From assembly GCA_900552915.1 (NCBI GenBank), contig USBS01000020.1, positions 1 through 19,204 of the forward strand: 19,204 nt of DNA, written 5' to 3'. The stretch is from an uncultured Sutterella sp. (GTDB lineage Bacteria; Pseudomonadota; Gammaproteobacteria; Burkholderiales; Burkholderiaceae_F). Numbering within the stretch: the first letter of the stretch is position 1; each line of letters opens with the position of its first letter. The translations under genes and the position numbers were made by a program. Below are positions 12,941 through 19,204 of this stretch, one piece after another. The notes under the pieces are model-generated. The model did not search any database. It saw nothing but the letters and a program-made list of their open reading frames with translations, and was not told the DNA's origin.

Positions 12941-15385
12941 TTAAATCTTGGCAACCTCAACGAGGTTGGTGTGAGAGGGGTTTCCCTTTGCCAGGGGGGA
13001 TGCATCGAGCATCGTGAGCGTGTTGATGCACGCGCCTTGGTCGACGCCTTCGGCGTCGGGCTTATACCAAGCACCCTGAGGCAGCGCCACCAAATGCGGA
13101 ATGATGCGGTTGGTTACGAAGGCCGGAATTTCGATCGTGCCGCGGTCGTTGAAGACGCGCACGCGATCGCCCGTCTTGATGCCGCGCGGCTTGGCGTCGA
13201 TCGGGTTGATCATCAGCTGATCGGGGTGCGCAGCACGCAGCCACGGCACGTTGTGATACGTGGAGTGCGTGCGGCCTGCACCGTGATAGCCGTAGGCTTC
13301 GAGCGGATACTTCTTTTCGGTCGGATCGCCCTGACCCAACATTTCCTTGGTGGCAATGAACTGCGGAATCGGGTGAATTTCCTGGCCCTTTTCCTTGGGC
13401 AGCTCCCAGGTCTTGGCGATTTCCGCCAAGCGCTCGGAGTAGATTTCGATCTTGCCCGAGGGCGTCGGAAGCGGATTCTTTTTGGGGTCTTCGCGGAAGG
13501 CCTTCAGAACGATGCCGGAATCCTTGCCCATGCGGTATTTCACGAAGCCCTGAGACCAGAACTTGTCAAAGCTCGGGAACTTGTCGGCGTCGGCAATGGT
13601 TTTTGCCTTCTTGAGTGTTTGCTCGTAGCCCCAGCGCAGCCATTCCTTATAGGTGCGGCCTTCGGTGTACTTGTCTTCGACGCCGAAGCGCTTGGCCATT
13701 TCGCGCATGATTTCCCAGTTGGGGCGCTGATCCCAGAGGATGTCAGCCGCCTTCGGGCAGGCAATGAGGTAGTTGTAGTCGCCCACGGCGTAGGAATCGG
13801 CTTCGAGTTCGTCGATTTCCTGATTCATTGTGTCGGGCAACAGATAGTCGGCGAACTTCGCGCTCGGCGTCATCTGGTTGTCGACCACGACAATCGTCTC
13901 GACGAGCTTTTCGTCTTCAAGAATCTTGCGCAGCTTATTGATGCCGCCGTGCTGATTGATGAGCGTGTTGCCCTGCGTGTTCCAAATAAACTTGATGTTG
14001 TGCGTGAGATGATCAACACCGCGAACTGCGCTGTTTTTAGCGGTCATCGACTTGGCGTCGGTGATTGCTTTGGGCCACAGGAAGATCGGGAATGACGCTT
14101 TTACGGGATTCTTGCCGACAGGCAGACCCGTTTCGATGCCGTAGGAGTCGCCTTCGCGGGCGCCCGTGTTGGTGCCGGGAAGACCCACTTGACCGGTGAG
14201 CAGAGCGAGCATGGCAATCGAAGTCGACTGCGTTTCGCCGTTCATGCGGCGCTGCGGTCCCCAGCCTTGAGAGATGAAGCAGGGTTTTGTGGTGGCGATT
14301 TCGCGTGCCAGGCGTTCGATCGTTTCAACCGGAACATTGGTGATGCGCGAAGCCCAGGTCGGCGTCTTGGCGGTCTTGTCGGGACCGGCTCCCAAAATGT
14401 AGGACTTGTAGTCGCTGCCTTTGGGAGCGGACTTCGGAAGCGTCTTTTCGTCGTAGCCGACGCAGTAGGTGTCGAGGAATTTCTGATCGACCAAATTTTC
14501 CTTGATCATCACGTAGGCCATGCCGGCGGCAAGTGCCGCATCCGTGCCCGGGCGAATCGGCACCCACTCGGCGTCGCGCCCGGCTAAAGAATCCGTGCGG
14601 ATAGGATCGATCACGACCATGCGTGCGCCGCCTAACCGCAGTGCCTCAGCCAGTTCCCAGGTCTGACCGCCGCCCGAAGCGCGCGTCACGGCCGGGTTGT
14701 TGCCGAAGGTGACATAGAGTTTGGCGTTGCGGATCTGGCTCATGTAGGAGCCCACGCCCGGATTATTTGATCGCACGGCACCGTAATTGAAGCCGCCGAA
14801 CATGTAGGGCCAGATGTTTTGGATGCAGGCCGCGGAATAGTCGGAATACCAACCGATGTTGCCGCCGATGAGGTTAAAGAAGCGGAATGTGCAGTTGCGG
14901 TTGTTGAAGAGGCTGTAGTTGCCCGAACCGTGCATGATCATGACCGCTTCGTTTGTGTGTTTGGCGATCGTGTCCTTCAAGCGGGCCGCAATTTCGTCGA
15001 GAGCCTGATCCCAGGAGATCTTTTCGAATTTGCCCTCGCCGCGCTTGCCCACGCGCTTCATCGGATACTTCAGGCGCTCGGGCGCATACAGACGCTGACG
15101 GATGGAACGGCCGCGGTGACAGGCGCGCACCTGCGGGAAGTCCTTGCCGGTTACGCCGGCATTGGGATCGCCCGTGTTGTCGGTTTCGATGCGAATGACG
15201 CGGCCTTTTTTGGAAACGCAGCGAAGAATGCAGCGGCTGCCGCAGTTAATGGAACAAGCCGACCAGGTAACGGTTTCCATGTCGGCCGCAGCGGCGGCGA
15301 CGGCCTGACTTACCGGCGAGACGGAAAAACCTGCTGCAGTGCCCAGGCAAGCGGAATGCTGCAGGAACGAACGTCTAGAGATCAT
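12941..15385 (-). CDS. dmsA: DmsA-type molybdopterin oxidoreductase (DMSO reductase family), Tat-exported
   Basis: This is the catalytic bis-MGD molybdoenzyme, probably reducing DMSO, TMAO or related S- or N-oxides as terminal acceptors. The 814-residue precursor opens with a Tat signal (SRRSFLQHS, then a hydrophobic stretch to about residue 33). A [4Fe-4S] site is seen at C44, C48, C52 (WSACSINCGSRC) and C89 (RACHRGRS). The molybdenum-ligand serine is expected at S184 (SDYSAA). Long stretches match remembered Escherichia coli DmsA, such as RLKYPMKRVG, EWVPIRPGTDAAL, FISQGWGPQR and SPLAKGNPSHTNLV. The ATG follows AGAGGAGAA. It is divergent from the SIMPL gene. Exact substrate is unproven, since this family also includes selenate and other oxide reductases. 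Confidence 0.95.
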   Translation of the reverse strand: MISRRSFLQHSACLGTAAGFSVSPVSQAVAAAAADMETVTWSACSINCGSRCILRCVSKKGRVIRIETDNTGDPNAGVTGKDFPQVRACHRGRSIRQRLYAPERLKYPMKRVGKRGEGKFEKISWDQALDEIAARLKDTIAKHTNEAVMIMHGSGNYSLFNNRNCTFRFFNLIGGNIGWYSDYSAACIQNIWPYMFGGFNYGAVRSNNPGVGSYMSQIRNAKLYVTFGNNPAVTRASGGGQTWELAEALRLGGARMVVIDPIRTDSLAGRDAEWVPIRPGTDAALAAGMAYVMIKENLVDQKFLDTYCVGYDEKTLPKSAPKGSDYKSYILGAGPDKTAKTPTWASRITNVPVETIERLAREIATTKPCFISQGWGPQRRMNGETQSTSIAMLALLTGQVGLPGTNTGAREGDSYGIETGLPVGKNPVKASFPIFLWPKAITDAKSMTAKNSAVRGVDHLTHNIKFIWNTQGNTLINQHGGINKLRKILEDEKLVETIVVVDNQMTPSAKFADYLLPDTMNQEIDELEADSYAVGDYNYLIACPKAADILWDQRPNWEIMREMAKRFGVEDKYTEGRTYKEWLRWGYEQTLKKAKTIADADKFPSFDKFWSQGFVKYRMGKDSGIVLKAFREDPKKNPLPTPSGKIEIYSERLAEIAKTWELPKEKGQEIHPIPQFIATKEMLGQGDPTEKKYPLEAYGYHGAGRTHSTYHNVPWLRAAHPDQLMINPIDAKPRGIKTGDRVRVFNDRGTIEIPAFVTNRIIPHLVALPQGAWYKPDAEGVDQGACINTLTMLDASPLAKGNPSHTNLVEVAKI

Positions 15386-15703
15386 ATTGTGGTTCTCCTC
15401 TGAGAGGTCGCCGGCTCTCCCTGGGTCGTGGAGTTTTCAGCTCTTGGGAAACGCCTTTTGACGAACGCTCTCGATGAGTTTTTTATCGGGGTCACTTTCG
15501 AGTCTACTCTTGCTTATGGAGCAAGCGTTACGCCTTTTTTGGCATAACGGCACAATTGAAATTTTTGTCTCGTTGCATTCGTAGCATTTGTTAACCGTAA
15601 CCGTACCCACGCTTAATGTTGTTTTTGCCATCATTGTTGTCAGGAAGCAAGGACGACGAATCCTCGCAGACGACAACAACTTCCACTACAAAAAGGATTT
15701 CCC
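15386..15703. other. 318-base divergent spacer between dmsA and the SIMPL gene
   Basis: No convincing gene is present. It holds two adjacent inverted repeats: CTTGCT/AGCAAG (15509-15514 and 15520-15525), and CGTTACGCC/GGCATAACG (15526-15534 and 15541-15549, one mismatch, T6 in the loop). A plus-strand promoter-like pair TTGACG (15458-15463) and TTTTAT (15481-15486) has 17-base spacing but lies over 200 bases before the SIMPL start. I see no clear FNR-type TTGAT-N4-ATCAA site. A minus-strand frame of 65 codons with five cysteines (15634-15437) has no ribosome binding site and is probably chance. Confidence 0.55.
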
Positions 15704-16528
15704 ATGCTACGAGCCAAGACCCTGTTGATTGCTTCGGCCTGCGCCGCCTTTTTTGCCGCCGCTGCCGTCCAGGCTGCCCCCGCCAAACCTCCGCGCCCGG
15801 TTCCCGGCACCGTTGTGACTTTACCAGTCACGGCCAGCGTCCAGGTGGCAAATGACCAGGCTGTTGTAGAACTCTATGTGCTTGAGCAAAACGCAGACAT
15901 CACTGTTGCAACGGCCAAGGCGCTTGAGCGCGCTGCCGAAGGTTTGAAGCAGCTCAAGGCGCTTTACCCGAATGCCGAGCTGTCCAACCAGATGCTTACC
16001 TCCACTCCGCGCTACAGCAAGCCCAAGGAAGGGGAGTCGTCTCAGATCGTTGGCTGGGAAGTGCGTCAGAGCGTTTCGGCAAAGCTCAACGACGTCAAGG
16101 ACGCAGCGCCCTTTGTGCAGAGCGCTCAGAAGTACTTTGCCTTCAGTCGAGTGGGCTTCCAGCTTAGTCCAAAGTCGCGAGATGCGGTGCAGGATCAGCT
16201 CGTGCGCGATGCCGTCCAAAATTTAAAGGACCAGGCACGAGTCATTGGAGAGGCGATTGCGGGCAAGTCCGTGCGCATCTCTTATGAGTCGGTGGACTTC
16301 CATAATTCGGCTTATGAGCGTCCCGTTACCTATCGTGCCAATGCCGATATGGTGATGGCCAAGGCCCTCTCTGCGGGCGCGGCGCCGGTGATGCCGGTCT
16401 TTGAACCGGGCATGACGACGCTTACACGCAGTCTCACGGCCAAGGTGCGCGTAAAGGCAGTTCCGCCCAAACGCGTGAAAGTCGGACCGGCGCCGGCACC
16501 TCAGCCGATCGAGGCTAACAACTTCTAG
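15704..16528 (+). CDS. Secreted SIMPL-domain (YggE/DUF541-like) protein
   Basis: The 274-residue protein has a signal peptide (about 1-24, AAAVQA before APAKPP) and a SIMPL domain. The pattern is family-typical: VTASVQVANDQAVVELYVLEQ at the start, SNQMLTSTPRYS and IVGWEVRQSVSAKLNDV in the middle, LVRDAVQNLKDQARVIGEAI near 167-186. YggE of this family is linked to oxidative stress defence in Escherichia coli, but no reaction is known. The tail (about 245-274) is proline- and lysine-rich and likely disordered. The ATG follows AAAAAGGA. It is divergent from dmsA and ends at a bidirectional terminator. Location is probably periplasmic. Confidence 0.85.
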   Translation: MLRAKTLLIASACAAFFAAAAVQAAPAKPPRPVPGTVVTLPVTASVQVANDQAVVELYVLEQNADITVATAKALERAAEGLKQLKALYPNAELSNQMLTSTPRYSKPKEGESSQIVGWEVRQSVSAKLNDVKDAAPFVQSAQKYFAFSRVGFQLSPKSRDAVQDQLVRDAVQNLKDQARVIGEAIAGKSVRISYESVDFHNSAYERPVTYRANADMVMAKALSAGAAPVMPVFEPGMTTLTRSLTAKVRVKAVPPKRVKVGPAPAPQPIEANNF

Positions 16529-16540
16529 CATGTAAAAACA

Positions 16541-16579
16541 AGCGCGGCAATTCCAAGCGAAAAGCCGCGCTGATTTTTT
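16541..16579. terminator. Bidirectional intrinsic terminator
   Basis: AGCGCGGC (16541-16548) pairs perfectly with GCCGCGCT (16564-16571). The plus side is followed by GATTTTTT and the minus side by TGTTTTTAC. It sits between the convergent SIMPL gene and the MtnA-fold gene and should end both transcripts. Confidence 0.92.
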
Positions 16580-16592
16580 CGGATTCGGTGTC

Positions 16593-17678
16593 CTAGCACG
16601 CAGGTGCGAGAGCTTCGACAGTGACGGTGTGCACCGAATCTGCGGTGTCCATAAATGGCTTCAGCACACCGGGATCACCGCTGCGTACGACGCCCGTCGA
16701 CGTGATGTACCCCGTCAGCCATTCACGCGGTACGACGCTCACATAGGGTTGGAAAACCGGATCCGTTTCCGGCTGCGGTTCGTACTCTTCAACGGGGGCA
16801 TCCGATGCCGACGCATAGCCCGCGTCGAACACATGGCAGTAGCTTACGGCGTAGACGGGGATGCCGACTTGTTTAGCTGCGGCGGCAAGCCCTGTGGCAC
16901 CGGCCGGCGTCAATATGTCTCCGTTGGCGCAGATGCGCACGGCCATCAGGTAGACCGCACCGATGGGTTTGCGCAGCAGCAACGTCGCAAGTCCCGCGTC
17001 CGACACCAACTGGGCTTCGCATCCCGCAGCTTTGAGTTCGCGAACGGTGCAGAAGGTTTCGGTTAAAGGCAGAGCGGTCGGACAGTAGACCTTCGGTGCT
17101 GTTTTGCCGGCGTTTTTCAGACCGATGACGGCGGGAACAAGCGTTCCGTGCGAAACCGAATGCAGGGACCCGAAGCCGCCTACGGCTGCCACGGCGCCTT
17201 CCTTGGGCAGTGTTTCCAGAATCGTGCGGCTGATCAGCGCCTCGTCAAGAGCGATGCGATTGCAGATGATGTTGTGAAGTCGATCAAAGGCTGCACAGCA
17301 CTCGGTCGGTGTCTGGCCTGAGGCTACGAGGCTCGAGACAAGTCGTGAAAGCGTGATAACCGTGCGCGTCAGCGAAAGACTTCCCGGACGAGCGGCTTTG
17401 AGTGCAAGCACCGCTTCCTGCAGCGTGTAGTAAAAAGTAGAGGATGAATGCGTGTCGGCGTGTGCGCGCGCCTGCATTGCCAAACCGGCGGCACAAACCC
17501 CCGGTATCAACCCCGGTCCGCTGACGATGTAGTCGCGCAGCGCCTGAGCCAACGGATTGATGGACTCGAACTCGACGAACTCTTCGGAATCGACGTTGCG
17601 GGTGTTTCGAACCTGCAGTTTTGACGGAGTCAGGACGTAACTCGAGGACATGGGTGCCTTCTTTGCTGTGCTCGGCAT
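16593..17678 (-). CDS. eIF2B/MtnA-fold protein lacking the isomerase catalytic residues
   Basis: The 361-residue protein follows the layout of methylthioribose-1-phosphate isomerase (MtnA) and the eIF2B alpha/beta/delta family. LRDYIVSGPGLIPGVCAAG (48-66) matches the N-terminal MtnA block, a helical part follows, and the Rossmann-like half includes VRELKAAGCEAQLVSDAGLA (212-231). The key sites differ. The family THCNAG, with the catalytic Cys, aligns with VGGFGS (166-171). DETRP aligns with PTALP (200-204). The GADRI-type motif, with the catalytic Asp, aligns with MAVRI (245-249). So both catalytic residues are lost, while ANGD (251-254) is kept. Start 17678 follows GGAAAGAGAG; 17651 is an alternative after AGAAGG. 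A start at 17783 would fall in a hairpin loop. MtnA activity is unlikely and the function is unknown. Confidence 0.75.
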   Translation of the reverse strand: MPSTAKKAPMSSSYVLTPSKLQVRNTRNVDSEEFVEFESINPLAQALRDYIVSGPGLIPGVCAAGLAMQARAHADTHSSSTFYYTLQEAVLALKAARPGSLSLTRTVITLSRLVSSLVASGQTPTECCAAFDRLHNIICNRIALDEALISRTILETLPKEGAVAAVGGFGSLHSVSHGTLVPAVIGLKNAGKTAPKVYCPTALPLTETFCTVRELKAAGCEAQLVSDAGLATLLLRKPIGAVYLMAVRICANGDILTPAGATGLAAAAKQVGIPVYAVSYCHVFDAGYASASDAPVEEYEPQPETDPVFQPYVSVVPREWLTGYITSTGVVRSGDPGVLKPFMDTADSVHTVTVEALAPAC

Positions 17679-17770
17679 GAGAACTCTCTTTCCAACTATT
17701 CTAGTGTCGGGCATCGGCGCCGTTTTGGGATTCCGTCGAGTTTTGTCTTGGACTTCGGCGCACAAACGAA

Positions 17771-17799
17771 ACGGCGTTCCCAACGTGCGGGAACGCCGT
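17771..17799 (-). terminator. Perfect 11-bp hairpin, probable terminator after the IS element
   Basis: ACGGCGTTCCC (17771-17781) and GGGAACGCCGT (17789-17799) pair perfectly around a 7-base loop. On the minus strand it is followed by TTCGTTTGTG, a modest T tract. It would stop transcription leaving tnpA before it enters the MtnA-fold gene. Confidence 0.6.
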
Positions 17800-17874
17800 C
17801 TCCGATTTCGGAATTTTGCCAGTTAATTGGTGCTTTTTCGCTTCGAGCCCGAAAAATTACATCTTTAGCCAAAT

Positions 17875-17917
17875 CCGCCGAGAAACCCTCGCCCGACAGG
17901 ACGGGGATGATAGGCGG
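17875..17917. repeat. Imperfect palindrome, candidate IS left-end hairpin
   Basis: CCGCC (17875-17879) pairs with GGCGG (17913-17917). A symmetric 6-by-6 internal loop follows, then CCCT (17886-17889) pairs with GGGG (17903-17906, one wobble), then a 2-by-2 mismatch, then CC/GG around a 5-base loop. IS200/IS605 ends are cut as folded single strands at such imperfect hairpins, and this one lies 5 bases from the tnpA stop. Confidence 0.55.
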
Positions 17918-17921
17918 TCTG

Positions 17922-18332
17922 CTATTGATCCTTTGCCCCTTGTTTTTCGACGTATTGCTTCAAGATGTCAAGTGTGACTCCACCGGCAGTCGCAGCGAAA
18001 TAGGAGCGGGCCCAAAACAGCCCTGTTTTTCCTCCTTGCAGAATACCGGGGTACCTCGCGCGGATCATGCGCGAAGAAACAGCCTTCAATGTATTGACAA
18101 GGGATGAGATGCTGAGGGTTGGCGGAAATAACAGGAGCAGATGAATATGATCGGCTTCTCCGTTGATTTCAACCGTCTGACATCCTATTTTCTGAGCTGC
18201 CAGCGAAAGCGAAATTTTCATTTCTTCCAAAATCTCCGGAGTCATCACCTTTCGCCTGTATTTGGTTGTAAAAACCAGGTGAACACATAGCTTCGTAACA
18301 CTGTGGCGACGCCGATCATAGTCTTCAAACAT
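17922..18332 (-). CDS. tnpA: IS200/IS605-family HUH transposase TnpA
   Basis: TnpA is a Y1 single-strand transposase that cuts and joins folded element ends. The 136 residues are the standard family length. The HUH metal site is H62-I-H64 (EADHIHLLLLFPP). The nucleophile is Y127 in LDILKQYVEKQ. VHLVFTTKYRRKV (17-29) is the usual N-terminal strand. All catalytic residues are intact, so it may be active. The ribosome binding site is weak. It is divergent from tnpB across 70 bases that include the inverted repeat TACAAT-CCTT-ATTGTA (18360-18375). Confidence 0.95.
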   Translation of the reverse strand: MFEDYDRRRHSVTKLCVHLVFTTKYRRKVMTPEILEEMKISLSLAAQKIGCQTVEINGEADHIHLLLLFPPTLSISSLVNTLKAVSSRMIRARYPGILQGGKTGLFWARSYFAATAGGVTLDILKQYVEKQGAKDQ

Positions 18333-18359
18333 TGTGACCGCTCATTAAGTATTTATTGC

Positions 18360-18375
18360 TACAATCCTTATTGTA
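18360..18375. repeat. Short inverted repeat between tnpA and tnpB
   Basis: TACAAT (18360-18365) and ATTGTA (18370-18375) pair perfectly around CCTT in the only intergenic part of the element. TACAAT also resembles a plus-strand -10 box, but I find no -35 at the right distance. It may hold the divergent promoters or a small operator. Confidence 0.4.
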
Positions 18376-18402
18376 CAAACAAATAATAGATTGACCGCAG
18401 AA

Positions 18403-19204
18403 ATGCTTCACGCTGCCAAATTCCGCCTCTATCCTACAAAGGAACAAGAAAAGTTCCTCTGGGGACAGTGGGGAGCTGTGCGTTTTGTCTGGAACAAGGC
18501 GCTAGCTCTCAAGCAGCGATTTTACAAGCGTGACGGCACCAATCTATCGGTGATCCATGATCTCAAGCCGCTGCTTGCCGTTGCCAAGAAGTCGAGAAAG
18601 TATTCCTGGCTCAAACTCTACGACAGCATTGCTTTGCAGGAAGCGGTGCGACATCTTGACGGAGCATTCAACCGATTCTTCAAGCAAGAAGCCGGTTTTC
18701 CCCGGTGGAAAAGCCGCAGAGGCGAGCAGTCGAGCTATCACTGCACGTGTGTGTCTGCAGGTGACGGATGGATACGGGTTCCGAAGATTGGCCGGATCAA
18801 AGCCGTGACGCATCGTCCGGTTGAGGGCAAGGTCAAGAGCATCACCTTGTCGGCTGATGCAACGGGAGCGTATTACGCTGCCGTTCTTTATGAAGATGGC
18901 AAGCCCGAGACCGAACAGATCACGAAAATCTACGAGGACAAGATCGAAGGCATTGATGTCGGCATTACTTATCTGGTCATAGAATCGGACGGCAAAAAGA
19001 CAGCCAATCCGAAACACATCCAACGTGCACAGAAGAATCTAAGGCGTAAAGCCAAGAAGCTTTCGCGCACGACAAAAGGAAGCCGACGGCGTGAAAAAGC
19101 ACGCAAACAGCTGGCAAAGGCGCACAAGCGGGTAGCCAATGCCCGCACAGATGCGCTGCACAAAATCTCGAAGCGACTGATTGACGAAAACCAAGCGGTC
19201 TGCG
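18403..19204 (+). CDS. tnpB: IS605 OrfB / TnpB RNA-guided nuclease, 5' part
   Basis: TnpB is the RNA-guided nuclease of IS200/IS605 elements, related to the ancestor of Cas12, which cuts the donor site and helps the element persist. The frame is open from ATG 18403 to the window edge (267 codons, roughly two thirds of a usual TnpB). The start is typical: FRLYPTKEQEKFLWGQWGAV, then RFVWNKAL (27-34), and FFKQEAGFPRWKSRR (92-106). The first RuvC acidic residue is D185 in EGIDVGITYLVI. A long basic helix pair follows (about 206-247), then LIDENQAV. The later RuvC residues and the zinc-finger cysteines are outside the window, so integrity cannot be judged. No strong ribosome binding site precedes the ATG. 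Confidence 0.93.
   Translation, partial: MLHAAKFRLYPTKEQEKFLWGQWGAVRFVWNKALALKQRFYKRDGTNLSVIHDLKPLLAVAKKSRKYSWLKLYDSIALQEAVRHLDGAFNRFFKQEAGFPRWKSRRGEQSSYHCTCVSAGDGWIRVPKIGRIKAVTHRPVEGKVKSITLSADATGAYYAAVLYEDGKPETEQITKIYEDKIEGIDVGITYLVIESDGKKTANPKHIQRAQKNLRRKAKKLSRTTKGSRRREKARKQLAKAHKRVANARTDALHKISKRLIDENQAVC

Larger units (their letters stand above)
17861..19204. mobile_element. IS605-type element (tnpA and tnpB divergent), right part outside the window
   Basis: A HUH transposase gene and a tnpB gene are divergent, the IS605 arrangement. The left end is expected just beyond the tnpA stop, and a folded imperfect palindrome is found there (17875-17917). The boundary at 17861 is a proposal: TTAC at 17857-17860 could be the flanking target tetranucleotide, as in IS608, about 25 bases before the palindrome. 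The right end, and the guide RNA usually encoded there, lie beyond the window. Confidence 0.75.

Noticed and set aside
12104..14095. Long plus-strand open frame (663 codons) opposite dmsA and dmsB
   Set aside because: The opposite strand carries unmistakable DmsA and DmsB with all cofactor residues. The plus-strand translation has no recognisable motif and reflects the codon bias of GC-rich genes.
15458..15486. Promoter TTGACG-N17-TTTTAT on the plus strand
   Set aside because: The match is fair but lies more than 200 bases before the SIMPL start, with the two inverted repeats in between. It is noted under the spacer but not called as a promoter.
17679..17783. N-terminal extension of the MtnA-fold gene to an ATG at 17783
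   Set aside because: That ATG lies in the loop of the perfect 17771-17799 hairpin and has no family match. ATG 17678 has GGAAAGAGAG before it and begins near the family N-terminus.
17834..17856. TTTTTCG/CGAAAAA inverted repeat as a terminator or IS end
   Set aside because: Seven AT-rich pairs give a weak stem. It lies outside the proposed IS boundary, and the 17771-17799 hairpin is a better terminator.

Overview
The window is GC-rich, densely coding bacterial chromosome. A System I (Ccm) cytochrome c maturation operon, a Tat-exported DmsA-type molybdoenzyme and a branched-chain amino acid gene point to a Gram-negative proteobacterium that can respire without oxygen. Gene content and protein flavour recall the betaproteobacterial family Sutterellaceae, but this is an impression from recall, not a computed placement.

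Layout. Positions 1-1280 (+) hold the 3' end of a YggS-type PLP homeostasis gene followed by a YddG-like aromatic amino acid exporter. Converging on it is ilvD (1362-3020, -). A 442-base spacer separates ilvD from a divergent, apparently complete operon ccmABCDEFGHI (3463-10791, +). This operon covers heme export (CcmABCD), the heme chaperone (CcmE), the heme lyase (CcmF with CcmH and CcmI) and the thiol-reducing arm (CcmG and CcmH). It ends at a strong intrinsic terminator.

On the minus strand follow an M20-family amidohydrolase broken by a one-base frameshift (10943-12204) and dmsA-dmsB (15385-12335). The dms pair closes with its own terminator and has no dmsC membrane-anchor gene after it. 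Divergent from dmsA is a secreted SIMPL/YggE-like protein (15704-16528, +). It shares a bidirectional terminator with a minus-strand eIF2B/MtnA-fold protein (16593-17678) that lacks the catalytic residues of the MtnA isomerase. The right edge is an IS605-type element: HUH transposase tnpA (-) divergent from tnpB (+), which runs off the window. A structured left end lies just after tnpA.

How it fits together. The Ccm operon makes c-type cytochromes, and DmsAB would be a terminal reductase for DMSO, TMAO or a similar S- or N-oxide, so both serve respiration. No cytochrome c gene lies in the window. I see no CRISPR array, tRNA, rRNA or clearly new multigene system. The most unusual items are the MtnA-fold protein without catalytic residues, the DmsAB pair without an anchor, the folded IS left end, and several unexplained inverted repeats.
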